Shown piece by piece: positions 43,934 to 51,620 of a stretch of 64,000 nucleotides of DNA; position 1 is the stretch's first letter, and each line of letters opens with the position of its first letter. The translations under genes were made by a program, and so were the position numbers. Origin of the DNA: Bacillota bacterium (lineage in GTDB: Bacteria; Bacillota_A; Clostridia; Lachnospirales; Lachnospiraceae); contig JAEYMU010000024.1 in the NCBI GenBank assembly GCA_023407175.1, forward strand, positions 124,001 to 188,000, written 5' to 3'. The notes below the pieces were generated by a model. It saw only the letters and a list, made by a program, of their open reading frames with translations. It ran no database searches and was not told the DNA's origin.

Positions 43934-44992
43934 ATGAGTGAAAAGGTAGTCAGCAGAAAAAATCAATTTCGCAGTATTCTGCTTATGGTGGCCTTAATGG
44001 CAGTCACCATTGCAGTGATTTTAAAGGATTATTCCGTGAAAGAACTGTCCGAGGCGGTCAGTGGTATACATCTGTATTATCTGTTTGCAGGAATCGGATT
44101 GATGTTTCTTTATACCGGGTGCCAGGCGGTGAATTTTTATTTAATTATGGACAGCCTGGGGCAAAGGACTGCGGGTATTAATTGCATCGAATATACATGT
44201 ATCGGTAATTATTTTAATGCCATTACGCCTGCAGCCAGCGGAGGCCAGCCGGCGCAGATGTATTATATGAGTAAGGATAAAATCCATATCGATTATTCCT
44301 CCATTACAATTTTTTTGACGGTCTTCGTCGGACATATCGTAATTATATTACTGGGCGGTTTTTTTGCTATATTCCGTTACGATTTGATAGATAATTCGGC
44401 GGACTGGTTTTCCTGGTTGCTGTTGGCCGGAACGGTGGTAATGCTTGGTATAACCGTAATTTTATCGGCGCTTATGTTTTCGGGAAGAACCATTGGATTT
44501 CTTATGGATCTGGTCTTTCGGCTGGGGAAAAAGCTTCATCTGATAAAAAGATGCGAAGAGGTGCAGATAAAATTTGATCTGCTGATTATCGCATATCGGG
44601 AAAAGGCCAGAATGATAATAAAGCATCCGGCTCTGTTTGTCAAAGTATTCTTTGTTACGGTTCTGCAATGGATTTCCTATTATATGGTAGCCTATCTTGT
44701 TTATTTAAGCTTTGGCTTTCGGGAGGATAGTGCACTGGATCTAATGGCCGGACAGGCCTTTATTAATATCGCTATGGCAGCGGTTCCGCTTCCGGGCTCG
44801 GTCGGGGTTGCTGAAAAATCCTATCTCATATTGTCCGGGCAGTTTTTTCCTGAACAGGATCTGACCTCGGCAATGATATTAAGCCGTATCATCAATTTTT
44901 ATCTGCCGCTGATAATCAGCTTTCTTGTGTATGTCCTTACACATCACAGAATTATGAAGGAAAGAAAAAAGAACGACCAAATAAAAAGATAA
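43934..44992 (+). CDS. Flippase-like membrane protein (YbhN/UPF0104, LPG synthase TM region)
   Basis: 352 residues with about eight membrane helices. Resembles the YbhN/UPF0104 family, which shares the fold of the MprF flippase domain: N-terminal helix pair, GNYFNAITPAASGGQPAQMYYM (a conserved N-x-x-P-x-x-x-G-G-x-P block), and the C-terminal PLPGSVGVAEKSYLILSG. Such proteins are thought to move lipids or polyprenyl-linked molecules across the membrane; no synthase domain is attached. ATG follows AGGGAA. Preceded by a stem-loop region and terminator that might control it. Confidence 0.85.
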   Translation: MSEKVVSRKNQFRSILLMVALMAVTIAVILKDYSVKELSEAVSGIHLYYLFAGIGLMFLYTGCQAVNFYLIMDSLGQRTAGINCIEYTCIGNYFNAITPAASGGQPAQMYYMSKDKIHIDYSSITIFLTVFVGHIVIILLGGFFAIFRYDLIDNSADWFSWLLLAGTVVMLGITVILSALMFSGRTIGFLMDLVFRLGKKLHLIKRCEEVQIKFDLLIIAYREKARMIIKHPALFVKVFFVTVLQWISYYMVAYLVYLSFGFREDSALDLMAGQAFINIAMAAVPLPGSVGVAEKSYLILSGQFFPEQDLTSAMILSRIINFYLPLIISFLVYVLTHHRIMKERKKNDQIKR

Positions 44993-45001
44993 GATGCTAC
45001 A

Positions 45002-45030
45002 TTGGAAAAAGAAAAGGTTTATGCTATACT
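45002..45030 (+). promoter_or_regulatory. Promoter before the zinc-ribbon gene
   Basis: TTGGAA, exactly 17 bases, then TATACT with TG one base before it (extended -10). Two overlapping inverted repeats follow: AATTTAATCTA / TAGATTAAATT (45032-45069) and AGCTAATAATTA / TAATTATTTAGCT (45049-45083). Confidence 0.7.
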
Positions 45031-45105
45031 TAATTTAATCTATAAATAAGCTAATAATTAGATTAAATTTTAATTATTTAGCTGACGCGGAAGGAATGGA
45101 GCGGT

Positions 45106-45474
45106 ATGTTCTTTATTTTCGGTATATCAGACGGACAAAAAAGGCTGGATTTTGTACAAACCATGCTTTGCTCCCTCTGCGGACAGTTTGGCCGGCTGGA
45201 GGTTTATATGACTTATACGTATTTCAGTCTTTTTTTTATTCCGATCTTTTTCTGGAACAAACGCTATTATGCCATAAGCACCTGCTGTAATACAAGGTAT
45301 GAGATAGCCCCTGAGCTTGGCAAACGGATTAAGAAAGGAGAGCAGCTCACTTTAACACCGGAGGAGCTTCACTCGATAGGCGGCGGAGGCTATAGTCAGC
45401 ATTGTCCTGTCTGTTCCTATCCTCTTTCCGGCGATTTTGAATACTGCCCCAAATGTGGACGGAAGCTTTATTAA
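45106..45474 (+). CDS. Zinc-ribbon protein, function unknown
   Basis: 122 residues. The N-terminal part (FFIFGISDGQKRLDF) includes one CxxC (CSLCG), followed by a hydrophobic segment (TYTYFSLFFIPIFFWNKRYY) and a CC pair; the C-terminus is a clear zinc ribbon (CPVCSYPLSGDFEYCPKCGRKLY). Similar small proteins occur widely in Firmicutes without a known role. ATG 45106 is 5 to 7 bases after a GGAAGGAATGG stretch. A nearby overlapping frame (45096) is a shadow. Confidence 0.75.
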   Translation: MFFIFGISDGQKRLDFVQTMLCSLCGQFGRLEVYMTYTYFSLFFIPIFFWNKRYYAISTCCNTRYEIAPELGKRIKKGEQLTLTPEELHSIGGGGYSQHCPVCSYPLSGDFEYCPKCGRKLY

Positions 45475-45575
45475 GTTATGGCGTACCGTCATATGCACAG
45501 CAAGCTTGCGTCTGCGCTGCAATCGCTGGCTTGGGATAAGAGGTTTTATAAAGCAAAATAGGAAGCAGTGCAGAA

Positions 45576-48062
45576 ATGAGGAAGGTGATGATAAAGCAGA
45601 CACTGAACGGAATGTGGAGCATGAGGGAATTATCGAGAGGGGCCTGGCTTGATACGAAGATTCCAGGCTCAGTAATGTCCGCATTCCTAGAAAATCAGTC
45701 GATTCAGGACCCGTTTTGGCGGGAGAACGAATACGAGGCAAGAGAGCTGTTTCGCAAGGATTATGAATTTGCAAGGAGCTTTCAGATTAGCGAAGATTTC
45801 TACGCAAGCAAACGGATTAGGCTTATTTGCCATGGTCTTGATACCCTGGCAGAGATTTATCTGAATGAAGTTTTACTGGCGAAAACCAATAACATGCACC
45901 GGGTATGGAGCTTTGACTGCAAGGAATATCTAATACAGGGAGAAAACCGGATCAGGATTATTTTCCGTTCTCCGATTGAATACATGGAGCGGTACGAAGC
46001 AGCAGAGGATAAGCAGATACAGTATGTTGCCAGCGGGGCAATGCGCGGCAATCAATATATTCGTAAAGCCCACTGTATGTTTGGCTGGGATTGGGGTGCA
46101 CAGATCCCCGATGCCGGAATCTGGCGGGATATTGAATTGGCCGCATGCAGCGACGGTGAGATCCAGGAGGTCAGTATAAGACAAATTCATCTTAAGGAAC
46201 AGGTGGAGCTTACCGTTGACACAAGGCTGGAGCTGCTTGATAATCAGGAATATGAGCTTAAATTTACTTTGACTGACCCGCAGAGAATAGCAGTAAGCAC
46301 AAATGTTTTGGCAAAGCAGGGGGATAACCGGTATTCCCTTTGGATTGATGAGCCGAAGCTGTGGTGGCCAAGCGGCTATGGAGAACAGCCCTTGTACCGT
46401 CTGTCGGTTGAATTAAAGGCTTCAAGTGTCACAGCAGATCATAAAGAGTTTTCCCTTGGACTTCGCACACTTATCATAAGTCAGGATAAGGATGAATGGG
46501 GGAAGGAATTCTGCTTTCAGGTGAATGGTGTGAAGTTGTTTGCCAGGGGTGCGGACTATATCCCGGAGGATACCGTCTATTCCAATATTACAAAGGACAG
46601 AATAGAGTATCTGATTAAATCCTGTGTCAGGGCAAATTATAACTGCCTTCGGGTATGGGGCGGCGGTTATTATCCCTCTGACACCTTTTATGAGCTTTGT
46701 GACAGATATGGCCTTCTTGTATGGCAGGACCTCATGTATGCCTGCAATGTATATGATCTGACCAGGGAATTCGAGGAGAATATTATTGGGGAAACCAGGG
46801 ATAATGTGAGAAGAATCAGGCATCATGCCTGCCTTGCATTATGGTGCGGGAATAACGAGATTGAATCTGCCTGGCATCATTGGCCGGGGTTTATGGAGCA
46901 TTCCCCGCAGCTTCGTGCAGATTACATTAAGCAATTTGAATATGTACTGCCTAAAACTGTCCGGGAAACGGATGATGCAACCTTTTACTGGCCTTCTTCC
47001 CCTTCCTCCGGAGGGAGCTTTGACAATCCGGATGATGAAAACAGAGGAGATGTCCATTACTGGTCGGTATGGCATGGACAGAGGCCCTTCGAGGATTATC
47101 GCAATTATTATTTCCGCTTCTGCTCAGAATTCGGCTTTCAGTCCTTCCCTTCCATTAAGACGGTAAATACCTTTACCGAGGAGGAGGACCGCAATATATT
47201 CTCGAAGGTAATGGAAAGCCATCAGAAGAACGAGGCGGCTAATGGCAAGATACTTTATTATATCTCAGAGAACTTCCTGTATCCAAGGAGCTTTTCCGAT
47301 CTGATCTATGTCAGCCAGATACTTCAGGGGATTGCAATCAAATTTGGAGTAGAGCATTGGAGAAGACATCGCGGCCGTTGTATGGGAGCATTGTACTGGC
47401 AGTTAAATGACAGCTGGCCGGTGGCTTCCTGGTCAAGCATTGATTATTTCGGCCGGTGGAAGGCCCTCCATTATATGGCGGCGAAATTTTATGCCCCGGT
47501 GGCCGGCAGTATGGTCAGAGACGGTAATATCGTAGAAGCTCATATTCAGAATGAGAAAATGCAGGAGGTCAGATGCAAAGTAGAGCTGTCCTTAAGAACC
47601 ATGGATTTTACGGTCTTGCATCAGGCAGCTTATGAGGTGGTTGTTCCGGCTCTGTCAGCCCTGCAGATAGCAAAAGCAGATTATACCTCCTATATTGAAG
47701 ATAAAAAGGAGCAGGTATATGTGGAGGCGGTATTTGAAGATGAAACGGGAGTCAGAACCTCGGATATGATGGCATTCGTGCCCTATAAGCATCTTAAGCT
47801 GGAGCAGCCGGAGATTACCAGCCAGGTAGAAGAAACACAAGGCAGTTATCTTATTACCCTTCAGGCAAAAAGGCTGGCCTGCTTTGTCGAACTGGACTTT
47901 GGAGATTGTGACGGAATATTCAGTGACAATTATTTCTTTCTGACGAATGAAAAGCCTCTTCAGATAAAGCTGGGCAAAGGCGATATCAGGGGAGGGAAAA
48001 TCAGAGATGGGAAGGAATTGAAGGAAAAGCTTTTAATTCGAAGCCTGAGGGATACTTATTAA
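45576..48062 (+). CDS. Beta-mannosidase, glycoside hydrolase family 2
   Basis: Cytoplasmic exo-glycosidase of 828 residues that would remove non-reducing beta-mannose from short manno-oligosaccharides. N-terminal jelly roll (NGMWSMRELSRGAWLDTKIPGSV, FDWGAQIPD-type block GWDWGAQIPDAGIWRDI), Ig-like domain, and a TIM barrel with VWGGGYYPSDTFYELCD, WQDLMYAC, the acid/base Glu in WCGNNEIESAW and the nucleophile Glu in FCSEFGFQSFPS. No signal peptide. ATG 45576 is used; ATG 45588 is possible. No transporter or other sugar gene is adjacent, so it stands alone. Confidence 0.9.
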   Translation: MRKVMIKQTLNGMWSMRELSRGAWLDTKIPGSVMSAFLENQSIQDPFWRENEYEARELFRKDYEFARSFQISEDFYASKRIRLICHGLDTLAEIYLNEVLLAKTNNMHRVWSFDCKEYLIQGENRIRIIFRSPIEYMERYEAAEDKQIQYVASGAMRGNQYIRKAHCMFGWDWGAQIPDAGIWRDIELAACSDGEIQEVSIRQIHLKEQVELTVDTRLELLDNQEYELKFTLTDPQRIAVSTNVLAKQGDNRYSLWIDEPKLWWPSGYGEQPLYRLSVELKASSVTADHKEFSLGLRTLIISQDKDEWGKEFCFQVNGVKLFARGADYIPEDTVYSNITKDRIEYLIKSCVRANYNCLRVWGGGYYPSDTFYELCDRYGLLVWQDLMYACNVYDLTREFEENIIGETRDNVRRIRHHACLALWCGNNEIESAWHHWPGFMEHSPQLRADYIKQFEYVLPKTVRETDDATFYWPSSPSSGGSFDNPDDENRGDVHYWSVWHGQRPFEDYRNYYFRFCSEFGFQSFPSIKTVNTFTEEEDRNIFSKVMESHQKNEAANGKILYYISENFLYPRSFSDLIYVSQILQGIAIKFGVEHWRRHRGRCMGALYWQLNDSWPVASWSSIDYFGRWKALHYMAAKFYAPVAGSMVRDGNIVEAHIQNEKMQEVRCKVELSLRTMDFTVLHQAAYEVVVPALSALQIAKADYTSYIEDKKEQVYVEAVFEDETGVRTSDMMAFVPYKHLKLEQPEITSQVEETQGSYLITLQAKRLACFVELDFGDCDGIFSDNYFFLTNEKPLQIKLGKGDIRGGKIRDGKELKEKLLIRSLRDTY

Positions 48063-48144
48063 TCGCTCTCTTTTTCTTTGGCGTATATTTCATATACTCT
48101 GCATAAGAATTAATAGAATGAAAATTTAGCAGGTAGAAAGCCTT

Positions 48145-48960
48145 ATGAAGCAGAAACGATTTATAGTAGCTTTGCTTTTGATGATAGTATTCAGTGCTCT
48201 TTTATTGGAGGATAACCGGGTGGGCGAGGAAGCTGTGGATACCGATGCAAATGATACATCGGAATACCAGGACTCCGTCACGACCGGGCAGAATCAGGCT
48301 ACACAGGTGATCAGCGTGAAATACAGACAAAATGGTATTTCGGCCGAATATCCCAAAATAGTAAATGGAGGCAGCGAGAAGGAGCTTAATCAATGGAATC
48401 AAATCATCGAGGGAGATTTTGATAAAATTCTTGATATTTATTCCTTTCAGCCATTTCCCCAGCTTACACCAATACCGGCGGACCAAATTCCGGTTATTCT
48501 GACCATTAAGTATGACATGAAGCTCAATAGTGAGAAATATATCAGTATATTATATACAGCGGCCTATAACAGCCCTTATTCCGCCCATCCGACACAGCTT
48601 ATTTACACCACTAATATCAGTAAGTCAAAAAGCAGCCGGCTAAAGCTAAAGGATATGGTAAAGCTGAATAATAATTTTGTGGAGAATTTCAGAACCTGGA
48701 ATTTGACAACCATCGAGGAAGGAAATGAAGAATTGTATCAGGCTGTTCAGGATTATGTGGCAGGTATCAGCAATTCGGATTTGCTCCTGGGCTTTGAGGC
48801 GGCGGACATCATCGGTTCGAAGAATCTTCTGGATGTATATACTTATCTGACGCAGGAGAGCCTTGGTATCAGCCTTGGAGTACCTCATTACGCCGGCGAT
48901 CATGCGGAATTCGAAAAAAATTACACAGAGCTTCAGGATTTTATAAGGTCGGGATTTTAG
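48145..48960 (+). CDS. Secreted or membrane-anchored protein, RsiV/DUF3298-like
   Basis: 271 residues. N-terminal hydrophobic segment (RFIVALLLMIVFSALLL) without a lipobox, so a signal anchor or signal peptide; then a low-complexity linker (about 30-55) and a C-terminal domain with ISAEYPKIVNG, LTIKYDMKLNSEKYISILYTA and SLGVPHYAGDHAEF that resembles the DUF4163/DUF3298 domain of RsiV, the lysozyme-binding anti-sigma factor. No sigma factor gene is next to it and no anti-sigma region is visible, so regulation is not implied. Family assignment is moderate. Confidence 0.65.
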   Translation: MKQKRFIVALLLMIVFSALLLEDNRVGEEAVDTDANDTSEYQDSVTTGQNQATQVISVKYRQNGISAEYPKIVNGGSEKELNQWNQIIEGDFDKILDIYSFQPFPQLTPIPADQIPVILTIKYDMKLNSEKYISILYTAAYNSPYSAHPTQLIYTTNISKSKSSRLKLKDMVKLNNNFVENFRTWNLTTIEEGNEELYQAVQDYVAGISNSDLLLGFEAADIIGSKNLLDVYTYLTQESLGISLGVPHYAGDHAEFEKNYTELQDFIRSGF

Positions 48961-49021
48961 AGATATAGAAGGCCGAAGCATGTTAAAGAAGTGTTCATGC
49001 CGGGCTGGGCATTCTATATTA

Positions 49022-49058
49022 GAAAAAAGCAGGAGGGAAAGTTGTCCCTCCTGTTTCT
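49022..49058 (-). terminator. Bidirectional terminator between convergent genes
   Basis: Perfect CAGGAGGGA / TCCCTCCTG stem with a 6-base loop. On the - strand it is followed by CTTTTTT (end of nrdR); on the + strand by TTTCT (end of the RsiV-like gene). Confidence 0.88.
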
Positions 49059-49070
49059 ATGATAAGAAAT

Positions 49071-49523
49071 TTAATTATCCAATATCTTTTTTAACTCGTT
49101 CATAAAGGTATTGACATCCTTAAACTCACGGTAAACCGAAGCAAAACGTACATATGCTACGGGATCAAGGTCCTTTAACTTATCCATGACAAGCTCTCCG
49201 ATGATATGGCTGGGTATTTCTTTATCCTCACGGTTGAAAATCATGGTTTCTACTTCATCTACAAGGGCAGTAATTTGATCGACGGAAATCGGCCTCTTAT
49301 GGCAGGAGCGGAAAACTCCGGCTTCTATTTTAGAACGGTCATAAGGCTCGCGGTTATTATCCTTCTTGATTACGACAAGGGGAATGGTTTCTACCTTTTC
49401 ATAGGTAGTAAATCTTCTCTGACATTCGTCGCACTGGCGTCTTCTTCGAATCGAATTATTTTCGTCAGCCGGTCTGGAATCAATAACCCGGGTATTATCC
49501 TTGTTGCAAAACGGGCATTTCAT
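49071..49523 (-). CDS. nrdR: Transcriptional repressor NrdR
   Basis: Represses ribonucleotide reductase genes when dATP binds. 150 residues, exact family length. The zinc ribbon is MKCPFCNKDNTRVIDSR...CDECQRRF (two CxxC), followed by the basic RRRRQ segment for DNA contact and an ATP-cone domain (VIKKDNNREPYDRSKIEAG). Stands alone on the - strand with its own promoter. Confidence 0.97.
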   Translation of the reverse strand: MKCPFCNKDNTRVIDSRPADENNSIRRRRQCDECQRRFTTYEKVETIPLVVIKKDNNREPYDRSKIEAGVFRSCHKRPISVDQITALVDEVETMIFNREDKEIPSHIIGELVMDKLKDLDPVAYVRFASVYREFKDVNTFMNELKKILDN

Positions 49524-49583
49524 AATAAATCCTCCTAATCTGTACAGCCAGGAGATCGATTTCTCGATAGGTCATTCTGACTA

Positions 49584-49596
49584 TTGTATGATACAA
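49584..49596. promoter_or_regulatory. 13-base palindrome at the nrdR transcription start
   Basis: Perfect dyad TTGTATGATACAA located just after the -10 of the nrdR promoter, where a repressor could bind. It does not match the NrdR-box consensus well, so the binding protein is unknown. Confidence 0.45.
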
Positions 49597-49600
49597 CTAG

Positions 49601-49629
49601 ATTATATTGAAGATTTACTTGATGGTCAA
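49601..49629 (-). promoter_or_regulatory. nrdR promoter
   Basis: On the - strand: TTGACC, exactly 17 bases, then a perfect TATAAT. About 80 bases before the nrdR start. Confidence 0.8.
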
Positions 49630-49684
49630 GGCAAATATTGCATAATATAAAAAACTTTAACTAATCCGACAAACTATTCCTGAA

Positions 49685-49942
49685 TTAGATACATTTCAAC
49701 AGACATTTTTCGATATCTACATCCACCAAGATGATATCAATTCCGATTTGCTTGATGCTGGAACGGCCAATTACGTACTCGTGATCCCGCCCAAGGATTC
49801 CCCAAACCTTGCATGGTCCGGGGATTATGATATGGGTGATCTGACCGGTACAGATATCAAACTCTACATCACAGACATAACCCAGTCTTGCACAGTCCCT
49901 GCAGTTGATAACTTCCTTTTCCCTAAGTTCACAAATGCGCAT
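49685..49942 (-). CDS. ymxH: YlmC/YmxH family PRC-barrel protein
   Basis: 85 residues with a PRC-barrel fold, matching the YlmC/YmxH sporulation family: MRICELREKEVINCRDCARLGYVCDVEFD, then GQITHIIIPGP and a C-terminal GIDIILVDVD. Its paralogue group is under sporulation control in Bacillus, but the role is unknown. Lies downstream of fprA on the same strand, with a 240-base gap that contains a large palindrome. Confidence 0.88.
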   Translation of the reverse strand: MRICELREKEVINCRDCARLGYVCDVEFDICTGQITHIIIPGPCKVWGILGRDHEYVIGRSSIKQIGIDIILVDVDIEKCLLKCI

Positions 49943-49964
49943 ACAAAACCTCCATCCTCTTTAT

Positions 49965-50126
49965 GAGCACTCTCGGAAACTCCCTTGTATGCATCCTTGT
50001 GGCTTATTTTCTGCCAGCTGCACACAAATTTAATCAACGTACGCTCCACGTACGCCTCATAAATTTGTGCACATCTGACAAAAAATCATCTCACAAATCT
50101 GCACACAAAGAGTTTCTGAGAGCACT
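49965..50126. repeat. Imperfect 162-base palindrome (fold-back element)
   Basis: Ends are GAGCACTCTCGGAAACTC (49965) and GAGTTTCTGAGAGCACTC (50109), inverted to each other with three differences; similarity continues inward with small gaps (CTTGTATGCA / TGCACACAAAG). The centre has a perfect 10-base-pair stem CACAAATTTA / TAAATTTGTG whose loop holds two CGTACG palindromes. Looks like a fold-back or MITE-like repeat, or an RNA structure between fprA and ymxH. Confidence 0.65.
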
Positions 50127-50185
50127 CTTTATCATGCATCTTGGTTTATTATATGCGCAGGTTGGGAAAATGTCGCCAGCGAAAG

Positions 50186-51349
50186 CTATAAGGCAGCTAC
50201 TTTATTCTCAAGCTCGGTAAGCTGTTCCTTCGAAGGAATATAGGTAATCTTCACCGGCTCCATAATAATTTCAACACCCATTTCAGTTAACGCCTGATTC
50301 ACCTGCCCGATACTCTGGCCGCTCCAGCCGTAGGAACCGAAAGCAAAGCCCTTCTTTCCCTTGGGTGAAAGACCCCTAAGATAGGTGAGGAGAGCGCCAA
50401 CATTGGGCATAAAGTTATTGTTTAGAGTGGGAGAGCCAACTACCAGATAACGGGCGGTCAGGACCTCAGTAACGATATCCGAAAGATCATCCTCCTTTAA
50501 ATCAAGCAGCAGCACCTTGGTACCTCGTTTATCAAAGCCCTCTGCAATAGCATGTGCCATGCTTTCCGTAGAATGCCACATGGAATCATAGATAACAAGA
50601 GCGGTATCGTCGGTAACTGCATCACTGTAACGGTGATATGCATCAAGCACCTCTTTGATATGACTTCTTAGGATAATGCCGTGACTGGGAGCAATCATTT
50701 CAATGTCAAGCCCGTCCACAACCTCCAAAGCCTTTTTTGCCTGTGTGCCGAAGGGCATAAGAATATTGGCATAATAGCCCTGGACATCATACATTACCTG
50801 GTTAAAATCCACTTCATCATCAAAATGCTTGCTTGAGGTAAAATGCTGACCGAAGGCGTCGTTGGAGAAAAGAATTTTCTCCTCGGGGCAGTAGGTAACC
50901 ATATTGTCAGGCCAATGAAGCATTGGTGTCCCGACAAAGTTTAAGCTTCTTTTGCCAAGGGACAGAGTATCACCGGCCTTTACTTCTTTAAAATTATAAT
51001 GGTCCCCATAATGTGCCTTCAATCCCTTCAGGCCGTTCGGGGAGGAGGTTACAAGTACAGCCTTTGTGGCCTTCTCCATGACTGCCGGAATGGAGCCGGA
51101 GTGGTCCATCTCAACATGATTAGAGATCAGATAATCAATTTGTGACGGATCGATGATTTCTGAGATACGGTCTAACAGCTCATTGGCAAAGGGAGCCTTA
51201 ACAGTATCGATCAAGGCGATTTTCTCATCCACGATGAGGTATGCATTATATGTGGTTCCCTTATGAATGGAATAGCCGTGGAAATTACGCAGATTCCAGT
51301 CAACAACACCAACATAGTAGATTCCGGGTCTTAATTCAATTTTGTTCAT
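50186..51349 (-). CDS. fprA: Flavodiiron protein (FprA-family A-type flavoprotein)
   Basis: Reduces oxygen to water or nitric oxide to nitrous oxide, protecting anaerobes. 387 residues: a metallo-beta-lactamase-like diiron domain with HVEMDHSGS, then His in LHWPDNM, Asp in FSNDAFGQH and His in APSHGII (all iron ligands present), followed by a flavodoxin domain (about 250-387; YDSMWHSTESMAHAI, GSPTLNNNFMPN, GSYGWSGQS). Start ATG follows AGGAGGTA on the - strand. No rubredoxin gene is adjacent. Confidence 0.95.
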   Translation of the reverse strand: MNKIELRPGIYYVGVVDWNLRNFHGYSIHKGTTYNAYLIVDEKIALIDTVKAPFANELLDRISEIIDPSQIDYLISNHVEMDHSGSIPAVMEKATKAVLVTSSPNGLKGLKAHYGDHYNFKEVKAGDTLSLGKRSLNFVGTPMLHWPDNMVTYCPEEKILFSNDAFGQHFTSSKHFDDEVDFNQVMYDVQGYYANILMPFGTQAKKALEVVDGLDIEMIAPSHGIILRSHIKEVLDAYHRYSDAVTDDTALVIYDSMWHSTESMAHAIAEGFDKRGTKVLLLDLKEDDLSDIVTEVLTARYLVVGSPTLNNNFMPNVGALLTYLRGLSPKGKKGFAFGSYGWSGQSIGQVNQALTEMGVEIIMEPVKITYIPSKEQLTELENKVAAL

Positions 51350-51372
51350 AGGGTAGTACCTCCTTTGGATTT

Positions 51373-51406
51373 ATGCTAAATATAGCATAGAAAGTTTATC
51401 TGTAAA
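51373..51406 (-). promoter_or_regulatory. fprA promoter with overlapping dyad
   Basis: On the - strand: TTTACA, 16 bases, then TATATT (+ strand 51379-51384). The dyad ATGCTA-AATA-TAGCAT (51373-51388) lies directly on the -10 box, a good place for a redox- or metal-responsive repressor; which one cannot be said. Confidence 0.6.
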
Positions 51407-51538
51407 AGCTGCAATTTTACTATTGATAAAATTTATTTATATATATTAGTAATGATTACTGATATTCTAATCTTTTTATTAGGGTTTGTCAAATAGTTCA
51501 GGAGGAAATTTGTATTTTTCTGTCCTTCCTGATTTTTC

Positions 51539-51568
51539 TTGCCATTCTTTCCAGGGGCATGTTATACT
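51539..51568 (+). promoter_or_regulatory. Candidate comM promoter
   Basis: TTGCCA, 18 bases, then TATACT (51563-51568). About 50 bases before the comM start. A terminator-like hairpin (TCAGGAGGAA...CTTCCTGATTTTT, 51498-51540) lies just before it with no + strand gene to end; it may be incidental. Confidence 0.5.
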
Positions 51569-51620
51569 ACCCATAAGCAAATGATTCCTTCATTGAGGAG
51601 AGACAATGAAAGGAGCAGCT

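Noticed and set aside
51498..51540. Terminator-like hairpin with T run upstream of comM
   Set aside because: No + strand gene ends there and the stem is short; a tiny RNA from the divergent region cannot be supported from sequence alone.
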